Shown here: positions 38,067 through 46,301 of the stretch, in pieces
Layout: every line of letters begins with the position of its first letter
Numbering within the stretch: the stretch's first letter is position 1
Source of the DNA: Pseudomonas sp. LFM046
Lineage (GTDB): Bacteria > Pseudomonadota > Gammaproteobacteria > Pseudomonadales > Pseudomonadaceae
Assembly: GCF_000949385.2 (NCBI RefSeq)
Contig: NZ_JYKO02000001.1
Coordinates: 1,698,620 to 1,762,619 of the forward strand
Direction: 5' to 3'
Length of the DNA stretch: 64,000 nucleotides
Position numbers and translations under genes: made by a program
Notes under the pieces: generated by a model
Seen by the model: the letters and a program-made list of their open reading frames with translations, nothing else
Database searches by the model: none
What the model was told of the DNA's origin: nothing

Positions 38067-39587
38067 TTACGCCGCGTCCGGGGAGCCCTGGACGGGGGCG
38101 TGGGAGGTCTTGCCAGACGGGACCCAACGGGGACCCTTGGGACCGTAGACGGCGGCCGGTTCCGGGAAGATCGCCAGCAGTACCAGGTACAGCAGGGCGG
38201 CTGTGCCCAGAGTGACCGGCAGGCTGATATCGATGCCACCGGCCAGCTCACCCAGCGGGCCGACGAATTGGCCCGGCAGGTTTACAAAGCATAGGCCCAC
38301 CAGCGCGCTCGGGATCCAGGCGCCCATGCCGCGCCAGTTCCAGCCATTGGTGAACCAGTAGCGGCCGCCGGTCTGGCCACGGGTGAAGACCTGCAGGTCG
38401 TCCGGGCAGTAGAAGCCGCGGCGGATGATCAGGCCGAGGATCATGATCACCATCCAGGGACTGGTGCAGGTGATGATCAGCACGGCGAAGGTGGACACGC
38501 TCTGCACCAGGTTGAAGGCGAAGCGGCCGATGAAGATGAAGCCGATGGACAGCACGCCGATCATCACGGTGGCCTGCACACGGTTCAGCAGGCGCGGGAA
38601 GACCGAGGACATGTCCAGGCCGGTGCCGTAGAGCGAGGTGGTGCCGGTGGACATGCCGCCGATCACCGCGATCAGGCACACCGGCAGGAAGAACCAGGCC
38701 GGGGATACGGCCAGCAGGCCGCCGACGTAGTTGTTCTGGGCGATGTAGTCAGGGGCCTGGACGGCGACGATGGTGGCGGTGACCAGGCCGAACAGGAAGG
38801 GGATCAGGGTGGCGAACTGGGCGGCGATCACCGCCAGCATGATGCGCTTCTTCGAGGTGTCGCGCGGGATGTAGCGCGACCAGTCGCCGAGGAAGGCACC
38901 GAAGGACACCGGGTTGCTCATGGCCAGCAGGGCGGCGCCGATGAAGGCGGCCCAGAAGCCTTCCTGGCCGAGGTTCACGGAACCGGCGTAGGCGGCATCG
39001 AAGGGGCCGGCGAAGGCGAAGACGCCCAGCAGGAACATGACGCTGGCGGCCCAGACGGCGATCTTGTTCACCAGCAGCATGAAGCGGAAGCCGTAGATGC
39101 ACACCACCAGCACCAGCACGGCGAACAGGCCGTAGGCCAGGCCCAGGGTCAGGTCGGTTTCCGGCAGGTCGAACAGGCGCTTGGCGCCGCCCACCAGGGC
39201 GTCACCGGAGCTCCACACCGACAGCGAGAAGAACGCGATGGCGGTGAGCAGGGAGAGGAAGGAACCAACGATACGACCATGCACGCCGAAGTGCGCACCC
39301 GAGGACACCGCGTTGTTGGTGCCGTTCAGCGCGCCGAACACGCCCATGGGGGCGAGGATCAGCGAACCCACCAGCACGCCCAGCAGGATGGACCAGATGC
39401 CCGCTTCGAACGACAGGCCGAAGAGCACCGGGAAGCTGCCGAGTACGGCGGTTGCGAAGGTGTTGGCGCCGCCGAAGATCAGGCGGAACAGGTCCCGCGG
39501 GCTGGCATCCCGTTCGTTGTCGGGAATCTGCTCGACGCCGTGGGTTTCTATTCGGGTGACTGCGTGGTCGTTGTTGTTGTTATTCAT
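38067..39587 (-). CDS. NCS1-family permease in the gbu operon
   Basis: 506 residues, about twelve membrane helices. The polar N-terminal tail has five consecutive Asn, then ASPRDLFRLIFGGANTFATA (NCS1 helix 1 signature), GDWSRYIPRDTSKKRI in the middle, and GLDMSSVFPRLLNR. It follows the NTF2-like gene by 24 bp. From memory the P. aeruginosa gbu locus has a transporter at the same place (PA1419). A purine- or guanidino-like substrate is likely by context. It is not a close copy of the NCS1 protein at 27066. Confidence 0.9.
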   Translation of the reverse strand: MNNNNNDHAVTRIETHGVEQIPDNERDASPRDLFRLIFGGANTFATAVLGSFPVLFGLSFEAGIWSILLGVLVGSLILAPMGVFGALNGTNNAVSSGAHFGVHGRIVGSFLSLLTAIAFFSLSVWSSGDALVGGAKRLFDLPETDLTLGLAYGLFAVLVLVVCIYGFRFMLLVNKIAVWAASVMFLLGVFAFAGPFDAAYAGSVNLGQEGFWAAFIGAALLAMSNPVSFGAFLGDWSRYIPRDTSKKRIMLAVIAAQFATLIPFLFGLVTATIVAVQAPDYIAQNNYVGGLLAVSPAWFFLPVCLIAVIGGMSTGTTSLYGTGLDMSSVFPRLLNRVQATVMIGVLSIGFIFIGRFAFNLVQSVSTFAVLIITCTSPWMVIMILGLIIRRGFYCPDDLQVFTRGQTGGRYWFTNGWNWRGMGAWIPSALVGLCFVNLPGQFVGPLGELAGGIDISLPVTLGTAALLYLVLLAIFPEPAAVYGPKGPRWVPSGKTSHAPVQGSPDAA

Positions 39588-39611
39588 CGTTCTCTCTCCC
39601 AGGGAGCATTG

Positions 39612-40016
39612 TCAGGTCGGGGGCAGTTGCTCCGGCATCGCCGACAAGTGCTCGTGACAGGCCAACCAGCGGCCGCTTTCTTGTTGCCGGCGGAAAACGA
39701 TGGTTTCCCGTTCACGGCTTTCTATGTCTTCACCCTGGATGCGCAGGCGGGTGGCGACGTCGTGGTAGAAGATCGCCACGTCGCCCTGCAGGCTCACCAC
39801 GGGGTTGAGGGATTCGCACGCCAGCACCGCAAAGCCGTCGCGCTGCCAGCTCTCCCACAGCTCGCGGTAGGCCGCGCGGGTGGGCAGCGGCTGCTCGCAG
39901 GTGTGGAAGACAAAGCTGGCGTCTTCGCTGAAAGCGGCGAAGTAGGCGTCGGTATCGTTCGCGGCGAAGGCGGCCACCAGCTTGCTGGCGGCCTCCAGGA
40001 CTTGTTGTGCGCTCAT
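39612..40016 (-). CDS. NTF2/SnoaL-like small protein
   Basis: 134 residues with the cone-shaped NTF2-like pattern: an N-terminal helix (VLEAASKLVAAFAANDTDAYFAAFSEDASFVFHT) and a C-terminal curved sheet (RERETIVFRRQQESGRWLACHEHLS). It starts 8 bp after gbuA stops, so the two are co-transcribed. Members of this fold act as small isomerases, hydrolases or ligand binders; the role here is unknown. An equivalent small gene follows gbuA in P. aeruginosa (PA1420). Confidence 0.82.
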   Translation of the reverse strand: MSAQQVLEAASKLVAAFAANDTDAYFAAFSEDASFVFHTCEQPLPTRAAYRELWESWQRDGFAVLACESLNPVVSLQGDVAIFYHDVATRLRIQGEDIESRERETIVFRRQQESGRWLACHEHLSAMPEQLPPT

Positions 40017-40024
40017 GTCTGCCC

Positions 40025-40984
40025 TCAGCGACGAACCACGCCCGGCAGGATGCAGAGCATTTCGTAGAGCAGGTTGGCGCCCAGCAGCGAGGTGTTGCCG
40101 GTGGTGTCGTAGGGCGGGGAAACCTCGACCAGGTCGCAGCCGATGACGTCCAGGCCCTGGCAGCCACGGATGATTTCCATCGCCTGGATGGTGGTCAGAC
40201 CGCCGATTTCCGGGGTGCCGGTGCCGGGCGCCCAGGCCGGGTCGATGCCGTCGATGTCGAAGGACAGGTAAACCGGGCCGCCGCCGACTTTCTCGCGGAC
40301 TTCCGCCATCAGCGGCCCCAGCGACTTGTGCCAGCACTCTTCGGCCTGGACCACGCGGAAGCCCTGCTTGCGGCTCCAGTTGAAGTCTTCGGCGGTGTAG
40401 CCCTGGGCGCGCAGACCGATCTGCACCACGCGGTCGCAGTCCAGCAGGCCTTCTTCAGCGGCGCGGCGGAAGGTGGTGCCGTGGGCGATCTTCTCGCCGA
40501 ACATGTGGTCGTTGACGTCGGCGTGGGCATCGATGTGCACCAGGCCCACCTTGCCGTGCACCTTGTTGATGGCACGCAGGATCGGCAGGGTGATGGTGTG
40601 GTCGCCGCCCAGGGTCAGCGGCACGATGCCGTGGCCGAGGATGCGGTCGTATTCCTGCTCGATGATGCGCACGGCTTCCAGCAGGTTGAAGGTGTTGATG
40701 GCCACGTCGCCGATGTCGGCCACGTTCAGCGAATCGAAGGGAGCCGCGCCGGTCGCCATGTTGTACGGGCGGATCATCACCGATTCGGCGCGGATTTCAC
40801 GCGGGCCGAAGCGGGTACCGGAACGCAGGGAGGTGCCGATATCGAGCGGAACGCCGACGAAGGCGGCATCCAGGGCGTCGAGTTCAGCGGGGGTCTGGAT
40901 ATGCGGCAGGCGCATCATGGTGGCGATGCCGCCGAAGCGGGGCATTTCGTTACCACCAAGGGGCTGATGCAGTTTCTTGTCCAC
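40025..40984 (-). CDS. gbuA: 4-Guanidinobutyrase (ureohydrolase family)
   Basis: Manganese ureohydrolase that splits 4-guanidinobutyrate into urea and GABA in the arginine transaminase/decarboxylase routes. 319 residues, as in P. aeruginosa GbuA. The metal ligands are in GGDHT (126-130), DAHADVND (152-159) and SFDIDGIDP (241-249). The start is a GTG (VDKKLHQPLGGNEMPRFGG) with GAGG upstream. Identification rests on the family motifs plus the divergent GbuR-type LysR gene; agmatinase or guanidinopropionase are close relatives and cannot be fully excluded. It heads a long operon with several transporters. Confidence 0.93.
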   Translation of the reverse strand: MDKKLHQPLGGNEMPRFGGIATMMRLPHIQTPAELDALDAAFVGVPLDIGTSLRSGTRFGPREIRAESVMIRPYNMATGAAPFDSLNVADIGDVAINTFNLLEAVRIIEQEYDRILGHGIVPLTLGGDHTITLPILRAINKVHGKVGLVHIDAHADVNDHMFGEKIAHGTTFRRAAEEGLLDCDRVVQIGLRAQGYTAEDFNWSRKQGFRVVQAEECWHKSLGPLMAEVREKVGGGPVYLSFDIDGIDPAWAPGTGTPEIGGLTTIQAMEIIRGCQGLDVIGCDLVEVSPPYDTTGNTSLLGANLLYEMLCILPGVVRR

Positions 40985-41141
40985 GGGGTGGCCTCACGAT
41001 TGTTGTGGTTGTAGGAAGTGGGGCGGATTCTGGTGACAGTGCCATCACGGAAAAATCGCTGGCCGCAAATAATTACTTCAAGGATTTCTAAACTATCGGG
41101 AGCGGGTAAGATGCCGGCTTGCCGAGCGGGCGACTGCTTTC

Positions 41142-41169
41142 TGTAGGGGTGAATGAATTCGCCCCTACA
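41142..41169. repeat. Short palindromic repeat, TGTAGGGG family
   Basis: 28-bp palindrome (TGTAGGGGTGAATGAATTCG, then CCCCTACA) in the gbuA-gbuR divergent region, ending 26 bp before the gbuR start. It may overlap regulatory sequence. Confidence 0.7.
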
Positions 41170-41195
41170 TCGTTCAATCATCCTCGGAGCTATCG

Positions 41196-42089
41196 ATGTC
41201 CACCTCCATGCCCGACCTGAAACTCCTGCGCATCTTCGCCAGTGTGGTTCGCCACCAGGGCTTTGCCGCCGCCCAGCAGGAGCTGAACCTCTCCACCTCG
41301 GCCATCAGCACCTACATGAGCCAGCTGGAAGGGCAGGTGGGGCTCATCCTCTGTCACCGGGGGCGGGGCGGCTTCCGCCTGACCAGCAAGGGCGAGCTGT
41401 TCTATCAGGAGACCCTGCGTCTGTTGGGTGAACTGGAAAGCTTCGAGCGCTACTCGGCGTCGCTGAAGGGCGAACTGCGCGGAACGCTCAACCTCGGCGT
41501 GCTGGACTCCACCGTGAGCGACCCGGCCCTGCCGCTGGCGGAAGTGATCGGTGCCTACAGCCAGGAGCACGCGGCGGTGCACCTGCACCTGTCGGTGATG
41601 AGCCCATACGACCTGCAGCTGGGGGTGCTGGACAACCGCCTGGACCTGGCCATCGGCGCCTTCTCCACGCGCATGAACGGCCTGGTGTATCAGCCGCTCT
41701 ACCGCGAGCAGCACTGGCTCTACTGCAGCGAGCGCCACCCGCTGTACAGCGAGCGGCGCATCCCCGCCGAACTCATCACCCAGCAGCGCATGGTGGGGCG
41801 CGGCTACTGGAGCCAGGCGGAACTGGCGCGCCACGGCTTCAAGCACAGCGCGGCGACGGTGGAGTCCATGGAGGCGCAACTGATCCTCGTGCTGTCCGGC
41901 GCCTATATCGGCTATCTGCCGGAGCATTACGCCCACCCCTGGATCGAGCAGAAGCGCCTGCGTGCATTGCTTCCGGCCACCTTCGGCTACCAGGCGCCGT
42001 TCTCCATGATCCTGCGCCGGGGCAGGGCCAAGGAGCCGCTGATTCTGACCTTCCGCGACCTCCTGCGGGCGCAACTCAACCTGCGTTGA
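41196..42089 (+). CDS. gbuR: LysR-family regulator of guanidinobutyrate use
   Basis: 297 residues. The HTH region is PDLKLLRIFASVVRHQGFAA, continuing with LNLSTSAISTYMSQLEGQVGL; an effector domain with GVLDSTVSDPALPLAEVIGAY follows. Divergent from gbuA across 211 bp, the same arrangement as in P. aeruginosa, where GbuR activates gbuA in response to 4-guanidinobutyrate. The name depends on this linkage. The recognition helix STSAISTYMS is of the unusual branch that lacks the common QPAVS motif. Confidence 0.88.
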   Translation: MSTSMPDLKLLRIFASVVRHQGFAAAQQELNLSTSAISTYMSQLEGQVGLILCHRGRGGFRLTSKGELFYQETLRLLGELESFERYSASLKGELRGTLNLGVLDSTVSDPALPLAEVIGAYSQEHAAVHLHLSVMSPYDLQLGVLDNRLDLAIGAFSTRMNGLVYQPLYREQHWLYCSERHPLYSERRIPAELITQQRMVGRGYWSQAELARHGFKHSAATVESMEAQLILVLSGAYIGYLPEHYAHPWIEQKRLRALLPATFGYQAPFSMILRRGRAKEPLILTFRDLLRAQLNLR

Positions 42090-42217
42090 ACTCGTCTTTC
42101 TGACGACGGGCGGCGCAATCGGTGCTTTGCTGATAGTGCAGGCCGGAACTCACGCGCCAGCGGCTTGGATCGAGGGCCAGCCCCTCAAGCAACAACTCCA
42201 ACAGGGAATGATTAGCC

Positions 42218-43783
42218 ATGCGCCAGAACCTGCCCGTCACGCAGCGGGAACGCACTTTTGCGGCCGATGAAAGGCTGATCACCACCACCGATCTCAGCAG
42301 CAAGATCACCTACTGCAACGACGCCTTCGTCACCATCAGCGGCTTCTCTCGCGAAGAGCTGATCGGCCAGCCCCACAACATCGTCCGCCACCCCGATATG
42401 CCGCCCTCGGTCTTCGTCCACATGTGGGAGACCCTGAAGCAGGGCAAACCCTGGATGGGGCTGGTGAAGAACCGCTCCAAGAGCGGTGACTTCTACTGGG
42501 TCAGCGCGTATGTCACGCCGATTCTCGAGAACGGCCGCATGGTGGGTTACGAGTCGGTGCGTTCGCTGCCTACCCGCGAGCAGGTGACTCGCGCCGATGC
42601 CCTCTACACGAGCTTGCGGGACGGCAAGGCGCCATCGACGAACCTGGAATCCTGGACCCATGATCTGGTCCGCTCCTGGCCCGTGATCCTGACGGCATTG
42701 GTCCTGGTGGGCGGCAACCTGCTGCTGCAAGGCTGGCCCTTGATGGCGCTGACCCTGGTGACCCTGTTCGCCCTGGGGGGCTTCCAGCAGCAGCGCTACC
42801 ACCAGACCATTCGCCAGCTGCTGGCCCAGCACCCGAAGGCCCTTACCAGCGCCCTGGTGGCTTTGACCTACTCCGACAATCGCGGGGCACAGGGTCTGCT
42901 GGACATGGCCATGATCAGCGAGAAGGCGCGCGTACAGGCTGCCCTGACGCGCCTTGAGGATGCGGGGGTAAGCGTCAAGCAGCGCGCCGCCGAGGCCGCC
43001 CGTCTGTCCCGCTCGGAAGCGGACCTGCTGGAGCAGCAGCGCAGCGAGACGGACCAGTCGGCCACCGCCATCAATGAGATGGCCGCCACCATCCAGGAGG
43101 TGTCCCATAACGTCACCCAGACCGCCCACGCCGCTGAAGAGGCCGAGCGCCTGGCGCGCCAGGGCAGCGATCTGGCCGGCGAGAGCCTCGGCGCCATGCG
43201 TCATCTGGCCGACGCGGTGAGCGAGATCGGCCGTGCGGTGCATGACCTGGCCGAGTCCACCCAGTCCATCGGCAGCGTGGCCGACGTGATCACCGCCATC
43301 GCCGAGCAGACCAATCTGCTGGCGCTGAACGCGGCCATCGAGGCGGCGCGGGCGGGGGAGCAGGGCAGGGGATTCGCCGTGGTGGCCGATGAGGTGCGCA
43401 CCCTGGCCTCGCGGACCCGCCAGTCCACCGAACAGATCCACCAGATCATCGGCTCCCTGCGCTCCGGCGCCGAGCGCGCCGTGGCCACCGCCAGCCGAGG
43501 CGAGGACATCTCCCGCGAGAGTGTGGGCAGCGTGGAGGCGGTGCGCGAGGCCCTGGAAGGCATCAGCCAGGCGGTGACCCGCATCTCCGGCATGAGCCAG
43601 CAGATGGCTGCCGCATCTGAGCAGCAGAGCCATGTGGCGGAGGACATCAACCGGCAGATCACCCGCATCGCCCAGCTGTCCGACCACAGCGCCGGCCAGG
43701 CCCAGGAGGGCGCCGCCATCGGCCAGGACCTGGAGCGCATGGCCGATTACCTGCACAGCCTGGCGGAGCGTCTCAACCGATAG
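42218..43783 (+). CDS. aer: Aer-type energy-taxis receptor (PAS-MCP)
   Basis: 521 residues, the length of pseudomonad Aer. A PAS domain lies at about 15-115 ([24 protein letters not shown]-binding type), then two hydrophobic segments at about 150-190 ([18 protein letters not shown] and [16 protein letters not shown]) anchoring the protein without a periplasmic domain. A HAMP-like linker and the MCP signalling domain follow, whose tip is [20 protein letters not shown]. It senses redox or oxygen through bound FAD in characterised homologues. The position corresponds to bdlA of P. aeruginosa, but BdlA has two PAS domains and no membrane segment, so Aer fits better. Confidence 0.85.
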   Translation: MRQNLPVTQRERTFAADERLITTTDLSSKITYCNDAFVTISGFSREELIGQPHNIVRHPDMPPSVFVHMWETLKQGKPWMGLVKNRSKSGDFYWVSAYVTPILENGRMVGYESVRSLPTREQVTRADALYTSLRDGKAPSTNLESWTHDLVRSWPVILTALVLVGGNLLLQGWPLMALTLVTLFALGGFQQQRYHQTIRQLLAQHPKALTSALVALTYSDNRGAQGLLDMAMISEKARVQAALTRLEDAGVSVKQRAAEAARLSRSEADLLEQQRSETDQSATAINEMAATIQEVSHNVTQTAHAAEEAERLARQGSDLAGESLGAMRHLADAVSEIGRAVHDLAESTQSIGSVADVITAIAEQTNLLALNAAIEAARAGEQGRGFAVVADEVRTLASRTRQSTEQIHQIIGSLRSGAERAVATASRGEDISRESVGSVEAVREALEGISQAVTRISGMSQQMAAASEQQSHVAEDINRQITRIAQLSDHSAGQAQEGAAIGQDLERMADYLHSLAERLNR

Positions 43784-43809
43784 CCCACCGCTGGAGCGGA
43801 TGGGGGCCT

Positions 43810-43906
43810 TGTAGGGGCGAATTCATTCGCCAAGGGTGGCGAAGCCGCCCCAGGCAGGGTTCAGGGCGAACCTGCGGTTCGCTTGGCGATTGCAATCGCC
43901 CCTACA
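43810..43906. repeat. Long palindromic repeat, TGTAGGGG family
   Basis: 97-bp element between aer and the DTW gene with left arm TGTAGGGGCGAATTCATTCG and a right arm ending GCAATCGCCCCTACA. Confidence 0.7.
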
Positions 43907-43954
43907 GCATGCGGCCGGAGGGTCTGGCAGAATGCTCGCCCCAGGAGATTCGCC

Positions 43955-44551
43955 ATGCCCCGCCCACACTGCCCGCGCTGCCAGCGCCCCGAAAGCCACT
44001 GCCTGTGCCCGCTGATCCCCCATCTGCCGAGCCGCACCCGTGTGCTGTTGCTGCAGCATCCCAGCGAGGTGAACCACGCCTTGAACACCGCGCGCCTGGC
44101 GGCCTTGGGGCTGGAGAACGCCGAGCTGCGGGTGGGCGAGCGTTTCGAGGATCTGGGCGAATGCCTGGCCGATCCCCGATACCGCGCCTGCCTGCTGTTT
44201 CCGGGCGAGGAGGCCCGATCCCTGGTGCATATGGCCGCCAGCGACCCGCGCCCGCTGTTGCTGGTGGTGCCCGACGGCACCTGGCGCAAGGCGCGCAAAC
44301 TGCTGCACCTGAATCGTGAGCTCAGGGCTCTGCCCCGGGTGACCTTGCCCGCTGGATTGACCTCCCGCTACCGCCTGCGCAAGGCGCCCATGGCGGAGGC
44401 GCTGTCCACCATCGAGGCCATCGCCGCGGCGCTGGATATCCTCGAAGCGCCGGCGCGTTTCGATGAGTTGCTAAGGCCGTTCGAGGCGCTGATCCAGGGG
44501 CAGATCGAGGCGATGGGGGAGGAGACCTTCAGGAAGAACCACGGCCAATGA
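43955..44551 (+). CDS. DTW-domain tRNA-uridine aminocarboxypropyltransferase
   Basis: 198 residues. The DTW motif reads DGTW (107-110) in VVPDGTWRKARKLL, and a zinc-type cysteine set is C6, C9, C16, C18 (HCPRCQRPESHCLCP). Members such as TapT (YfiP) and DTWD1/2 form acp3U on tRNA from S-adenosylmethionine. The start ATG has AGGAGATTCGCC before it. It is monocistronic: a palindromic repeat lies upstream, and the 136-bp tandem repeat begins 15 bp after its stop. Confidence 0.88.
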   Translation: MPRPHCPRCQRPESHCLCPLIPHLPSRTRVLLLQHPSEVNHALNTARLAALGLENAELRVGERFEDLGECLADPRYRACLLFPGEEARSLVHMAASDPRPLLLVVPDGTWRKARKLLHLNRELRALPRVTLPAGLTSRYRLRKAPMAEALSTIEAIAAALDILEAPARFDELLRPFEALIQGQIEAMGEETFRKNHGQ

Positions 44552-44565
44552 CGAGCGATAGGGAC

Positions 44566-44924
44566 GTAGGGTGGATGACGCTCTTTTCATCCACCATTGG
44601 CGTCAGCCCGGGCACCGATTGGTGGAAATAAAAAGCGATTTCCACCCTACGGGGGGCGGCGCCTTACCGCTTCCACCTGGTGTTCTGGTGTGCCTTGAGA
44701 AGTAGGGTGGATGACGCTCTTTTCATCCACCATCGGCGTCAGCCCGGGCACCGAACGGTGGAAATAAAAAGCGATTTCCACCCTACGGGGGGCGGCGCCT
44801 TACCGCTTCCACCTGGTGTTCTGGTGTGCCTTGAGAAGTAGGGTGGATGACGCTCTTTTCATCCACCATTGGCGTCAGCCCCGGCACCGAACGGTGGAAA
44901 TAAAAAGCGATTTCCACCCTACGG
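44566..44924. repeat. 136-bp tandem repeat, two full copies and one partial
   Basis: Units start at 44566, 44702 and 44838. Each opens GTAGGGTGGATGACGCTCTT and has a partner arm AAAGCGATTTCCACCCTAC about 55 bases on, so each unit contains a palindromic element; the remaining 49 bp (ACGGGG...GAGAA) are spacer. The copies differ by only a few substitutions, so the amplification is recent. It fills the gap between convergent genes and has no coding frame. The element resembles the other GTAGG-bounded palindromes of the window. Confidence 0.85.
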
Positions 44925-44937
44925 GAGTATTCCCGCC

Positions 44938-46290
44938 TTACCGCTCCCGCATGGCTTCCTGGCGAGCTTTCAGCACGGGTTTGAGCAGGTAATCCAGCAC
45001 GCTTTTCTCGCCGGTGATGATGTCCACGGTGGCGACCATACCGGGGATGATCAGCAGCGGGTGGTCGTCCTTGCCCAGGTGGTTCTTCTCAGTGCGCACC
45101 TGGATCAGGTAGAAGCTCTTGCCTTCCTCGTCCGTGATGGTGTCGGCGCTGATCAGTTCCAGGGAGGCCTTGAGGCCGCCGTAGATGGTGTAGTCGTAGG
45201 CGGTGAACTTGACCATCGCCTTCTGCCCCGGATGGAGGAATGCCACGTCCTGCGGGCGGATGCGCGCTTCGATGAGCAGGCTGTCCTCAAGGGGCACCAC
45301 TTCCACCAGGTCGCTGCCGGGCTGCACCACGCCGCCGATGGTGTTGACCTTGAGTTGCTTGATCACCCCGTGCACCGGCGACACCACAGTGGTGCGGCTG
45401 ACGCGGTCGTCGATGGCCTTGCTGGTTGAGGTGATCTTCGACAGTTCGGTGCGTGTCTCGTTGAGTTCCTTGAGGGAGTCGGAGCGGAAGGACAGGCGGC
45501 TTTCCTCCATCTTCCGCTCGATTTCCGACACGGCCGCCTCGGCGCGGGGGATGGCCAGGTTGGTGGCTTCCAGCTCACCCCGGGTTTCCACGGCGCTGCG
45601 TTGCAGGCGGAGGATTTCCACCTGGGAAATGGCGCCGGCCTTCACCAGCGGCTGGGACATGTTCAGCTCCTGCTGGATCAGCCCCAGGCTGGAGCGGTAC
45701 TGCTGGCTCTTGGAGCGGAACTCGGCCAGTTCCTGCGACTTCTGCCGCAGCTGCTCACTGAGGATGTGCTGCTCACTGTCCAGGCGTTGCATGCGGGCGC
45801 CGTAGAGGGATTTCTCGTCTTCGGCCAGTTGCGGCGCTTCGCGGGTGATTTCCTCGGGCAGGTTCATCTCCCGGCCTTCGGCCTCGGCGGACAGGCGCTC
45901 GACGCGGGCCACCAGCGCCAGCCGGTCGGCTTCGGTCTCACCCTTGTTGGAGCGGAAGCGCGTGTCGTCCAGGCGCAGCAGCACCGCGCCCTTGTCCACC
46001 ACCTGCCCCTCGCGCACGAGGATTTCCGAGACGATGCCGCCCTCCAGGTTCTGGATGACCTGGACCTTGCTGGAGGGGATGGCCTTGCCTTCGCCCATGG
46101 TGACTTCTTCCAGCACCGCGAAATGCGCCCAGACCAGCGCGACCAGCAGCAGGGTGCAGGCGACCCAGACGGTGATGCGGGTGGCCCGTGGCGAATCCTC
46201 GGCCATGGCGCCGGCCACTTCGGGCATGAACTCGGTGTCGGCGCTGGGGCCGTGCCCGAAATAGGGGTTGGGGGCTTCTGCGCGGGCCAT
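44938..46290 (-). CDS. lapC: LapC-type membrane fusion protein (HlyD family)
   Basis: Periplasmic adaptor of the type I secretion system that exports the LapA adhesin. 450 residues: a cytoplasmic N-terminal tail, one membrane helix at about 45-65 (ITVWVACTLLLVALVWA), a lipoyl/barrel half, a long coiled-coil hairpin at about 130-300, and the C-terminal HlyD signature (PGMVATVDIITGEKSVLDYLLKP). The start is ATG 46290 with GAGGAG 7 bases upstream. Overlaps the region of the lapB stop (13-bp gap), so it is co-transcribed with lapB and lapE. Confidence 0.92.
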   Translation of the reverse strand: MARAEAPNPYFGHGPSADTEFMPEVAGAMAEDSPRATRITVWVACTLLLVALVWAHFAVLEEVTMGEGKAIPSSKVQVIQNLEGGIVSEILVREGQVVDKGAVLLRLDDTRFRSNKGETEADRLALVARVERLSAEAEGREMNLPEEITREAPQLAEDEKSLYGARMQRLDSEQHILSEQLRQKSQELAEFRSKSQQYRSSLGLIQQELNMSQPLVKAGAISQVEILRLQRSAVETRGELEATNLAIPRAEAAVSEIERKMEESRLSFRSDSLKELNETRTELSKITSTSKAIDDRVSRTTVVSPVHGVIKQLKVNTIGGVVQPGSDLVEVVPLEDSLLIEARIRPQDVAFLHPGQKAMVKFTAYDYTIYGGLKASLELISADTITDEEGKSFYLIQVRTEKNHLGKDDHPLLIIPGMVATVDIITGEKSVLDYLLKPVLKARQEAMRER

Positions 46291-46301
46291 GGCCGGTCTC
46301 C

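Noticed and set aside
42218-43783. Calling the chemoreceptor BdlA from synteny
   Set aside because: It has one PAS domain, two membrane segments and 521 residues, which fits Aer; BdlA has two PAS domains and no membrane segment.
44566-44924. 136-bp repeats as a CRISPR array
   Set aside because: The whole unit is repeated with no unique spacers, only two and a half copies, and no cas genes.
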